DNA from: an uncultured Candidatus Udaeobacter sp.
GTDB lineage: Bacteria > Verrucomicrobiota > Verrucomicrobiia > Chthoniobacterales > UBA10450
Length of the DNA: 15,513 bases
Direction: 5' to 3'
NCBI GenBank assembly: GCA_955652245.1
Contig: CATPAV010000158.1
Location: forward strand, 1 to 15,513
Shown: piece after piece, positions 1 to 6,953 of the stretch
Layout of the letters: every line of letters begins with the position of its first letter
Position numbering within the stretch: the stretch's first letter is position 1
The notes under the pieces: generated by a model
Database searches by the model: none
Told to the model about the DNA's origin: nothing
What the model saw: only the letters and a program-made list of their open reading frames with translations
Made by a program: the position numbers and the translations under genes

Positions 1-959
1 CCAATGTTGACCGCCGCTTGCAAAGCCAGAAGCGAAACAACGCCGCAGCCAAGCAGCAAACCGAATCGGTCTTTGGCGTGCAGCGCGATCATGATGCCGC
101 AAACAATGATGACCACGAACAAAAAGACCACGAGCAAACTAAACCGCAGACCGAGCTCTTCGCCGATAATCGGAAAAATGAAATCTGTATGCGCGTAAGG
201 CAGATAAAGCATCTTCTGACGACCATTGCCCAGGCCAAGCCCTTCCATTCCTCCGCTGCCCCAGGCGATTAGGGCCTGCATCTGCTGCAAACCGGCATCT
301 TCTTTGAAATTTTGCGGATGAAGGAAGGCGGAGAGCCGGCCCATTCTTTCCGATATTTGCGTTGCAATAACTACAATAGCGCTCAGGCCGACGAACGATA
401 TGATACCAAGCCACAGAGGATTGGCTCCGGCGACGAACATGACGACAAAGGCGGTTGTTCCGAGCAAAGCCGTGGTTCCAAGATCGACTTCACCGAGAAT
501 AAGCCCAGCCAGTAAACTGATGATTGCGAGCGGAATGAGGAACCCGTAGGTCACGTTATTGCCTGCTTTTTCGTACCGCGAAAACCAGGCGGCGAGGAAA
601 AAGATTGCGGTGAGCTTTGCTAACTCAGAAGGCTGAAAAGTAAGTTGACCCAGTCCCACCCAGCGGCGCGAACCGTTGATTCGCATCCCAAGGTGCGGAA
701 TGTAGCAAAGTATCAGAGTGACCAGGGCGAGCGCAAACCAAAGCCACCATGTCCGTTGCCAGAAGTGGTAATCGATCAACGCAACGAAGGTGCAGACCAC
801 AAGCCCAATCCCGAACCAAATCGCCTGCCTCTTGATGAAAAAATAAACGTCCCCATGGCTATCACGGGCAAATGCACTCGTGCTGAAAAGCATGACGATG
901 CCGATGACGAGTAATCCCAGCACGGCCAGAAAGAGAATATAGGCGCTCTTCCGGTGCAT
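1..959 (-). CDS. ftsW: FtsW, septal peptidoglycan glycosyltransferase (SEDS family), 3' part outside window
   Basis: FtsW polymerises lipid II into glycan strands at the septum together with the class B PBP FtsI, in the inner membrane. About 319 codons are visible; the C-terminus lies beyond the left edge. Family marks in order: hydrophobic N-terminal segment at about residues 7-30, GSRRWVGLG at 96-104, FQPSELAKL at 108-116, and the NGRQKMLYLPYAHTDFIF loop at 245-262 followed by an EE pair at 267-268. The aspartate of the HTDF motif (D259) corresponds to the proposed catalytic residue of SEDS polymerases, and AAVNIG lies at the truncation point. The start is the ATG at 959: an in-frame TAA (963-965) lies one codon upstream, so no longer in-frame start can be joined to it. 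A possible Shine-Dalgarno, TGAGG, lies about 14 bases upstream, which is rather far. The gap to the upstream LysM gene is 56 bases and is filled by an in-frame mini-ORF reported separately. The identity is secure. Confidence 0.95.
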   Translation of the reverse strand, partial: MHRKSAYILFLAVLGLLVIGIVMLFSTSAFARDSHGDVYFFIKRQAIWFGIGLVVCTFVALIDYHFWQRTWWLWFALALVTLILCYIPHLGMRINGSRRWVGLGQLTFQPSELAKLTAIFFLAAWFSRYEKAGNNVTYGFLIPLAIISLLAGLILGEVDLGTTALLGTTAFVVMFVAGANPLWLGIISFVGLSAIVVIATQISERMGRLSAFLHPQNFKEDAGLQQMQALIAWGSGGMEGLGLGNGRQKMLYLPYAHTDFIFPIIGEELGLRFSLLVVFLFVVIIVCGIMIALHAKDRFGLLLGCGVVSLLALQAAVNI

Positions 960-962
960 GAG

Positions 963-1019
963 TTAGGTCGACGCCTCAGCAGCAGGTTGCTTCGAATTAG
1001 GTGAGACACCCAGATTCAT
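963..1019 (-). other. 18-codon mini-ORF between the LysM gene and ftsW, in frame with ftsW
   Basis: The ATG at 1019-1017 overlaps the TGA stop of the LysM gene in the ATGA arrangement used at several other junctions of this operon. It reads MNLGVSPNSKQPAAEAST and stops at TAA (963-965), three bases before the ftsW ATG and in the same frame. It is either a short leader peptide whose translation delivers ribosomes to ftsW, or a former cytoplasmic N-terminal extension of FtsW cut off by a nonsense change or a sequencing error. The peptide resembles no family I know. Confidence 0.4.
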
Positions 1020-1621
1020 TCGTCCACCTTCTTTGCTTTCGCTGGTTTCGGAATAAGTAGTTTTTGTCCGATCTTCAATTTGCGTGGATCCTCGATCTGA
1101 TTGAGCGCAAGCAGATCGTCGTAAGAAACCTTTAGCTTTTTTGCGATTGTCACCGGGTTATCACCCTTTACCACTGTGTAAGTTTTTCCCGAGTGTGCGG
1201 GCGCCTTGGCGTGTTCGGTTGGTTTCGCCTTGGCGGCTTTATGCTCGTCTTTCGCGAGCGATTTCAACGGCGAATGTAACACTTTCGCCTCCTCGCGCGG
1301 TCCGTTTTCCTTTTGCTCGAACGCAAATCGCCGATTCGAAGCATCCGACTTGGTTGTGGGGGGAATGCTTGCGATTGGATTGTTTTCCGGATTTACCGCA
1401 GCTACCGGCACAAACGAACTCTGTCGCGTCTTAATCGCGTTAAATGCGATGATTCCTGAAACAGCAACCACGTGAAGAAGCAAAACGATCAGCAATGCTC
1501 GAGACAGTTTCATGTTTGGCTCTGATATCTCTTCGTAGTCCATTTCGGCAGATGCGCCGACGGAGCGCCGCGCGGTTGCGGCCCGAAGCTTTTTGCGTCT
1601 AAGGAGCTTTGGTATTTTCAT
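1016..1621 (-). CDS. Membrane-anchored LysM-domain protein in the dcw cluster
   Basis: This 201-residue protein has a strongly basic N-terminal tail (LLRRKKLR near residue 6-13), one membrane segment at about 41-61, a low-complexity linker rich in Lys, Ala, Glu and Pro at about 70-145, and a single C-terminal LysM domain at about 147-192 (starts YTVVKGDNPVTIAKKL, ends LKIGQKLLIPKP). LysM binds the GlcNAc-containing glycan of peptidoglycan. By the positive-inside rule the tail is cytoplasmic and the LysM domain periplasmic, so it probably tethers or senses the wall at the division site. No peptidase, amidase or SPOR domain is visible. Its ATG overlaps the murD stop by four bases (ATGA), so the two are coupled. 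Chlamydiae have a LysM gene annotated nlpD in the same place between murD and ftsW, which suggests common descent. A precise function is not known to me. Confidence 0.85.
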   Translation of the reverse strand: MKIPKLLRRKKLRAATARRSVGASAEMDYEEISEPNMKLSRALLIVLLLHVVAVSGIIAFNAIKTRQSSFVPVAAVNPENNPIASIPPTTKSDASNRRFAFEQKENGPREEAKVLHSPLKSLAKDEHKAAKAKPTEHAKAPAHSGKTYTVVKGDNPVTIAKKLKVSYDDLLALNQIEDPRKLKIGQKLLIPKPAKAKKVDE

Positions 1622-2952
1622 AGTTCCGGTTGGGGCAGAGCCTGCACAAGAGCGCGAAATTGATCGCCGCGATCGGCGTAGCTTTTGAACATGTCGAAGG
1701 ACGATGTACCGGGGGAAAAAAGGACAACTTCGCCGGGCTCGGCCACTGCGTGGGCGCGTTCGACGGCATCGGCTAGGGAGTTGGCGATGTCGGAGCTGGC
1801 CACGCCGCTCCAGGACCGCCTGATGCTCTCGGCCATTTCGCCGATCAAGATTGTCGATTTAACCTTTTCTTCTATCAGAGGTCGAAGCGGATCAAAGGTG
1901 AAGCCTTTGTCCTTACCGCCGGCGATGAGAACGACTGGTTTGGTTTGCGCGCGCAGCGCCTTCTCCACCGCGTCGAGATTTGTCGCTTTCGAATCGTTTA
2001 CATACGCTACACCGCCGACTTCGCGGACGAATTCGCAACGATGCGGACGAGGCTCATAAGTGCAAAGCGGCGGCATCATTTCCTGGAATGACAATCCGCG
2101 CGCCATCCCGGCCGCGAGCGTCGCCATTAAGTTCTCGATGTTATGCAAGCCGCGCAGTTTTGTATCGGACAAACGGAGGACAGCTTCGTTTTGATAAATG
2201 ATCGCCCCTTCAGAAAGGCGAAAATCCGCCTGATCGACGTAAGCGCTGAACGTCATCGTACGTGCACGAATCCCAGGCAATCTCTCCACTGCATTGACAA
2301 TGGCGACATCGTCGGCCGTTTGATTTTCAAAAATGCGCAGCTTGGCCGCGCGATAATCGGCCACCGAGCGATAACGATCGAGATGGTCAGGAGCAAAGTT
2401 GAGCCAGAGACTAATTGATGGGCGGAAGCTTTGGATGGTTTCGAGTTGAAACGAGCTGACTTCAACCGTGAGCACGTCGAATTGTTTCTTCTCGCGCGCC
2501 ACTTCGGAAAGCGGTTTGCCGATATTGCCGCAGGCGATTGTCTGCTGGCCGCAAGCATTCAACATCTGAGCGACTAATTCAGTCGTCGTCGTTTTGCCGT
2601 TCGTGCCGGTAACGGCGATGACTGGAACTTCGCAGGAGCGCCAGCCGAGTTCGAGTTCGCCGATCATGTCGAGCTTGCGGGAGGAAAAATTGCGCGCGAG
2701 GCGAGAAGCTGGATCGATCCCCGGACTTAAGACAGCCATTTGGTAAGTGGACAGGTCTTTGCCCGCCACCGTCCCGCAGATCACGCGGACGTCTTGTGAC
2801 CGCAGATTATCGATGGTGGACTTGAGGAGATTCTTTTCCTCAGCGCTATCGAGAACCGTCACGTGTGCGCCCTCCGATCTGAGCAAGAGCGCGGCGGCGG
2901 ACCCGCTCAAGCCTGCACCGAGAACGGCGATGTTCTGATTTTTGTAGCGCAT
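1618..2952 (-). CDS. murD: MurD, UDP-N-acetylmuramoyl-L-alanine:D-glutamate ligase
   Basis: MurD adds D-glutamate to UDP-MurNAc-L-Ala in the cytoplasm, using ATP. The 444-residue protein shows the N-terminal Rossmann-like UDP-binding fold (NIAVLGAGLSG at 7-17), the ATP P-loop GTNGKTTTT at 116-124, LHNIEN at 269-274, NDSKATN at 319-325, and the C-terminal SPGTSSFDMF at 413-422. Length is normal for the family. I chose the ATG at 2952: it has a good Shine-Dalgarno (TTGAGG, five bases of spacing), begins the Rossmann strand at once, and follows the mraY TAA by two bases. The ATG at 3012 would add 20 unrelated residues and overlap mraY by 58 bases. The stop overlaps the start of the LysM gene. 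Confidence 0.96.
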   Translation of the reverse strand: MRYKNQNIAVLGAGLSGSAAALLLRSEGAHVTVLDSAEEKNLLKSTIDNLRSQDVRVICGTVAGKDLSTYQMAVLSPGIDPASRLARNFSSRKLDMIGELELGWRSCEVPVIAVTGTNGKTTTTELVAQMLNACGQQTIACGNIGKPLSEVAREKKQFDVLTVEVSSFQLETIQSFRPSISLWLNFAPDHLDRYRSVADYRAAKLRIFENQTADDVAIVNAVERLPGIRARTMTFSAYVDQADFRLSEGAIIYQNEAVLRLSDTKLRGLHNIENLMATLAAGMARGLSFQEMMPPLCTYEPRPHRCEFVREVGGVAYVNDSKATNLDAVEKALRAQTKPVVLIAGGKDKGFTFDPLRPLIEEKVKSTILIGEMAESIRRSWSGVASSDIANSLADAVERAHAVAEPGEVVLFSPGTSSFDMFKSYADRGDQFRALVQALPQPEL

Positions 2953-2954
2953 TG

Positions 2955-4055
2955 TTACCTCAATTTCAATGTCGCCAGACCGAGCAACGCGAAGATGATC
3001 GAAAGAATCCAAAACCGAACGATGACCGTATTTTCTTTCCAGCCAGTCAGTTCGAAATGATGATGAAGTGGCGACATGACGAAAATCCGTCTGCCCGTCA
3101 GTTTGAAACTTATCACCTGCAAAATCACAGAGACCGCTTCGATCACGAAAACGCCGCCTACCACGATCAAGAGCAGTTCCTGTTTACAACAGATCGCGAC
3201 GACGCCGATCATCCCGCCGATGGCGAGCGATCCGGTGTCTCCCATGAAAACTTTGGCCGGGTGACAGTTGAACCAGAGAAACCCGAGACCCGCGCCGACC
3301 AATGCGGAACAAACAACCGTCAGCTCTCCCGCAAACGGATAAAACGGGACTTGCAAGTATTCCGCGATCCGGAAATTTCCAGCCGCATAAGAAAGTAGCG
3401 CGTAGCCAAACGCCACCGTGATTGTGCAACCGATGGCAAGCCCATCGAGCCCGTCCGTCAGGTTGACCGCATTCGATGAGCCGACAATGACAAGCGCAAA
3501 AAAGACGAAAGTAAACCAACTCATATTGGCGATGACAGGCGCTTTGACAAACGGCACGTAAAGCGACCGCGCCTGCACCTCGAGCAATGGGCTACTGAGG
3601 AAAACCGCGGTGACAATTCCCGCGAGTGCGATTTGGAAAATAAGCTTGAAGCGCCCGCTGATACCCTCCGATTTTTTCTTCGTGACCTTGAGGTAATCAT
3701 CAACGAATCCGAGCGCGCCGAGATAAATCATGCTGAACAAGGCGAGCCAAACGAAACGGTTGTCAGGACGGGCCCAGATGAAGCTGGATACAAAGACCGC
3801 TCCGATAATGAGTACGCCGCCCATCGTTGGCGTTCCTTGCTTCCCACCATGGAGCTCGGCAAGACGATGAACTTCTGCCGCGGCGCGAATCGGTTGTCCC
3901 AGCTTCAGTGCGGTCAGTTTTCGGATGATGAAATTCCCAAAGACGAGCGTGACCAGAAAAGCCGTGACCGCCGCGGCGATGGCTCGGAACGTGACATAAA
4001 AGAAAACGTTGAATCCGATGAACTGATCGCTCAGCCGATGGATGTAGTACATCAT
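2955..4055 (-). CDS. mraY: MraY, phospho-MurNAc-pentapeptide transferase (lipid I synthesis)
   Basis: MraY moves phospho-MurNAc-pentapeptide from UDP to undecaprenyl phosphate, making lipid I at the inner face of the cytoplasmic membrane. At 366 residues it is close to the usual 320-360. It is polytopic and carries the family signatures FVDDYLK at 117-123 (the Asp pair D119, D120), NAVNLTDGLDGL at 195-206, FMGDTGSLA at 270-278 (D273) and the HHHFE motif at 331-335. The start is ATG ATG at 4055-4050; the first ATG overlaps the murF TGA by four bases. No Shine-Dalgarno is visible; instead three perfect 7-bp repeats end eight bases upstream. Translation therefore probably relies on coupling to murF. 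murD follows after two bases. Confidence 0.96.
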   Translation of the reverse strand: MMYYIHRLSDQFIGFNVFFYVTFRAIAAAVTAFLVTLVFGNFIIRKLTALKLGQPIRAAAEVHRLAELHGGKQGTPTMGGVLIIGAVFVSSFIWARPDNRFVWLALFSMIYLGALGFVDDYLKVTKKKSEGISGRFKLIFQIALAGIVTAVFLSSPLLEVQARSLYVPFVKAPVIANMSWFTFVFFALVIVGSSNAVNLTDGLDGLAIGCTITVAFGYALLSYAAGNFRIAEYLQVPFYPFAGELTVVCSALVGAGLGFLWFNCHPAKVFMGDTGSLAIGGMIGVVAICCKQELLLIVVGGVFVIEAVSVILQVISFKLTGRRIFVMSPLHHHFELTGWKENTVIVRFWILSIIFALLGLATLKLR

Positions 4056-5446
4056 GGTGAAGTGACGAATGACGAATGACGAATTTCGAACGCTTCGATC
4101 ACCTGCTCGGTGCGCGCGGAGCGACTGCCTTTGACTAAAACCAAATCGCCAGACACCGCGATTTCGCCCAGCAATTCCGCGGCTTCGCTTGTCGATCTTG
4201 CAATGGAAGTATTTTGCAGGCCTGCATTGCGCGCTGCTTCCGCGATGGCTGCAGCCATGTCACCAATTGCAATAAGTTGATCGACGCCGAGCTCTGCCGC
4301 TGTCTCGCCAACTTCACGATGACCGCGCGCAGATTCTTCGCCCAGTTCACGCATTTCTCCGAGCACAGCGATACGTTTCCCATCCGCATCCAATTCCACC
4401 AGCGTGTGCAATGCGGCTTTCATGGACTCAGGATTTGCGTTGTAGCTGTCGTCGATAAACTGCACGCCGCGAATTCTCTTGATCTGCAAACGCGCCTTCG
4501 TGAGCGGAGCTGCGGCCAAGCCGGCGGCACAGTCCTCGAGGGAAAGACCAAATATGCGACCGGCCGCTACGGCCAGCAACGCGTTTTGCACCATATGCAA
4601 GCCAGGAACCGGCAATTGGGCGCGACAGCGATGGGCGCCTTCAAGGATCGTGAAATCGGTTCCGGTCGCGCTCTGCGTAATTTCGCTGGCGCGAACTGTT
4701 CCTTCAGTCGTGCCGGCAAAAACAACTTTGGCTCGGGTCCCGACTGCGATGTTTTTACTAAACGGATCGTCCGCATTTAGAATGACGGTACCATCAGGGG
4801 CGACCGCTTGGGCAAGTGCGCCTTTCTCGGCCGCAATCGCTTCGCGCGATCCCATGAATTCAATGTGCGCGACACCAATGTTCGTGATGATGGCGGCATC
4901 CGGCGCAGCCAGCTTCGCCAACATCGCAACTTCGCCGGGATGATTCATTCCGATCTCCCAGACAGCGACTTCATCCTGTGACGTCGCCTCGAACATTGTC
5001 CGTGGAAGCCCGACATGATTATTGAAATTGCCCTGCGTTTTTGTAACGCGGAAACCGTGGGCAAGAACCGCGGCAGCAAAGTCTTTCGTGCTCGTCTTTC
5101 CGTTGCTTCCGGTGATGGCAAGAACTTTCAGCGAGAGCGATTTTCGGTAGTTGGCGGCGAGGTTTTGGTACGCCCGCAAAGTATCTTCCACCCGGATGAC
5201 CGCGAAGTTCGCTGGAATTTCCCCCTTCCAATCAAGATCCACAATCGCGCCAGCCGCGCCGGTTTTTGCAACGAATTCAACGAAGTTGTGTCCATTGAAA
5301 TTCTCTCCGCGCAAAGCGACAAACAATTCGCCCCGCTTAATCGTGCGTGAATCTGTGCTGATCTTCTCGATCGGAGCGTTTCCGTCTCCCGAAGAGACCG
5401 CTGCTTTGGCGAGCTCTGCGATTTGAAAGATCGACAATCGATTCAT
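4052..5446 (-). CDS. murF: MurF, UDP-MurNAc-tripeptide:D-Ala-D-Ala ligase
   Basis: MurF is the cytoplasmic ATP-dependent ligase that adds D-Ala-D-Ala and completes the UDP-MurNAc-pentapeptide. Over 464 residues it shows TDSR at 31-34, the P-loop GSNGKTST at 113-120, NFNNHVGLP at 140-148, DDSYNANP at 332-339, VLGEMRELGE at 361-370, and the C-terminal KGSRSARTEQ at 439-448. The ATG shares one base with the murE stop (TAATG). The last eleven residues (EIRHSSFVTSP) are encoded by a 7-bp tandem repeat and lie beyond the conserved family end, so they look like a repeat-derived tail. The stop overlaps the mraY start. Confidence 0.96.
   Translation of the reverse strand: MNRLSIFQIAELAKAAVSSGDGNAPIEKISTDSRTIKRGELFVALRGENFNGHNFVEFVAKTGAAGAIVDLDWKGEIPANFAVIRVEDTLRAYQNLAANYRKSLSLKVLAITGSNGKTSTKDFAAAVLAHGFRVTKTQGNFNNHVGLPRTMFEATSQDEVAVWEIGMNHPGEVAMLAKLAAPDAAIITNIGVAHIEFMGSREAIAAEKGALAQAVAPDGTVILNADDPFSKNIAVGTRAKVVFAGTTEGTVRASEITQSATGTDFTILEGAHRCRAQLPVPGLHMVQNALLAVAAGRIFGLSLEDCAAGLAAAPLTKARLQIKRIRGVQFIDDSYNANPESMKAALHTLVELDADGKRIAVLGEMRELGEESARGHREVGETAAELGVDQLIAIGDMAAAIAEAARNAGLQNTSIARSTSEAAELLGEIAVSGDLVLVKGSRSARTEQVIEAFEIRHSSFVTSP
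4064..4084 (-). repeat. Three tandem 7-bp repeats (ATTCGTC on the coding strand) before mraY
   Basis: Three perfect contiguous copies of GACGAAT on the plus strand (ATTCGTC on the coding strand) lie at the 3' end of murF and end eight bases before the mraY ATG. A degenerate fourth unit (ACTTCAC) follows. Because seven is not a multiple of three, a change in copy number would shift the murF reading frame at its tail. A similar heptad array stands before fabF. Confidence 0.85.
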
Positions 5447-6924
5447 TAAAATTCCACCGGATGGTCTTCGATTGCGCGGCGCGCTACTTGAATATCATCG
5501 AACGGGACGGTGTGGTCCGCGAACTCCTGATAATTTTCATGGCCTTTGCCCGCGATCAACACAATGTCGCGCGGTTGCGCTAGCGCGATGGCGCGATTAA
5601 TCGCTTCCGTTCGGTCGACAATTTTTTCGAAATGAGTCGAGCGAAAACCTTTTTCGATCGCGGCTATGATCGCGGACGGATCTTCTTTGCGCGGATTATC
5701 GGAAGTGATGAGCGCATAATCGGCATGTCTATCCACCATTTCGCCCATCAGCGGACGCTTTTGCCGATCGCGATCGCCGCCGCAGCCAAAAACGACGATC
5801 AAGCGTTGTGGCTGGAGTTCGCGCAAGGTTTTAAGCACATTGGCAAGCGCGTCCGGCGTATGCGCGTAATCGACGAAAACCTGAAACTGGCGCTTTGCCG
5901 GAACCATTTCCAACCGGCCCGGTACTTGGGGCGATTTGCCAAGACTGAGAACGGCTGCGCGCAGATCAACCCCCAAACCGTTCGCCGCCGCAAGCGCTGC
6001 CACTGAGTTCGCCACATTGAACCGGCCGATCAATGGGACACGCACCAGATAACTTTTGCCGCGGGCATCGAGTTGATAGGAAGTGCCGCTAAACGCGACG
6101 CGATAATTTGAGGCGCGAAAATCCGCGCGGGCCCCCATTCCATAGGTAACAATCGCAACGCTCTTGTCGATCTTGTCGAGCAATTGCTGGCCATAGCGGT
6201 CGTCGATATTTACGACAGCGACGGGTTTCTTTTTGTTTCCCTGTTGCCCAAGCTGAGTGAAGAGCTTCGCTTTGGATTCGAAATAGCTCTCCATTGTGCC
6301 GTGAAAGTCGAGATGGTCTTGCGTGAGATTGGTAAAGACAGCAACGTTCCATTCGAGGCCGCGCGTGCGGTCCTGAGCGAGCGCGTGCGATGAAACTTCC
6401 ATTGCCGCCGCCCGACAGCCAGCGTTAACGATTTGCGCGAGTAATTCCTGTAAATCAAGCGATTCCGGCGTGGTGCGAATGGCTGGCAAAACGCGTTCAC
6501 CGATTTCATAACGCACGGTACCAATCAATCCGCAGCGCAAACCGGCTTTTTCGCAGATGTGTTTGATGAGAAAGCTGGTGGTCGTTTTTCCGTTCGTGCC
6601 TGTGACCGCCGCCAGTTTCAAGCGCTGCGCCGGGCCCCCATAAAAGATTGCGGAAAGATCGGCGAGCGCCGTGCGAGTATTTTCCACAACAACGCAGGTC
6701 GCGCGCAGATGTTTTTCTTCGCGCTCGGCCAGAATCACCGAAGCGCCTTTCTCGACGGCCTGGCCCATGAAGTCGTGGCCGTCCACTTTTTCGCCCCGCA
6801 TTGCCACGAAAAGGCCATTCTTTTGCACTCGCCGCGAGTCATACGCGATGCTTTCCACTGGGCGATCAAGTGTCCCGACGATCTGGCGAACTGGAATCGC
6901 GGCGAGGAGGGTTTTGAGCTGCAT
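5446..6924 (-). CDS. murE: MurE, UDP-MurNAc-L-Ala-D-Glu:meso-diaminopimelate ligase
   Basis: MurE adds the third residue of the peptidoglycan stem peptide. The 492-residue protein carries YDSRR at 28-32, the P-loop GTNGKTTT at 109-116, the SYFESKAKLF segment that contains the lysine usually carbamylated in Mur ligases, the DNPRKEDP motif at 409-416, and GKGHE at 459-463. DNPR is the established signature of enzymes using meso-diaminopimelate rather than lysine, so the wall is of the DAP type. The start ATG is 29 bases after the ftsI stop; an ATG 13 bases upstream is in another frame. No clear Shine-Dalgarno is present. murF begins on the last base of the stop codon. Confidence 0.97.
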   Translation of the reverse strand: MQLKTLLAAIPVRQIVGTLDRPVESIAYDSRRVQKNGLFVAMRGEKVDGHDFMGQAVEKGASVILAEREEKHLRATCVVVENTRTALADLSAIFYGGPAQRLKLAAVTGTNGKTTTSFLIKHICEKAGLRCGLIGTVRYEIGERVLPAIRTTPESLDLQELLAQIVNAGCRAAAMEVSSHALAQDRTRGLEWNVAVFTNLTQDHLDFHGTMESYFESKAKLFTQLGQQGNKKKPVAVVNIDDRYGQQLLDKIDKSVAIVTYGMGARADFRASNYRVAFSGTSYQLDARGKSYLVRVPLIGRFNVANSVAALAAANGLGVDLRAAVLSLGKSPQVPGRLEMVPAKRQFQVFVDYAHTPDALANVLKTLRELQPQRLIVVFGCGGDRDRQKRPLMGEMVDRHADYALITSDNPRKEDPSAIIAAIEKGFRSTHFEKIVDRTEAINRAIALAQPRDIVLIAGKGHENYQEFADHTVPFDDIQVARRAIEDHPVEF

Positions 6925-6953
6925 GAGGGTTCAACATGCCGGGCTTAAGGCGT

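Noticed and set aside
2953..3012. Longer N-terminus of MurD from the ATG at 3012
   Set aside because: It would overlap mraY by 58 bases and add residues unlike MurD. The ATG at 2952 has a good Shine-Dalgarno and starts the Rossmann fold.
4064..4084. CRISPR or attachment-site reading of the short repeats
   Set aside because: The units are seven bases, contiguous and without spacers, and no integrase or cas gene is present.
4214..4780. Plus-strand open frame of 188 codons
   Set aside because: It is antisense to the conserved part of murF and its translation has no recognisable motif.
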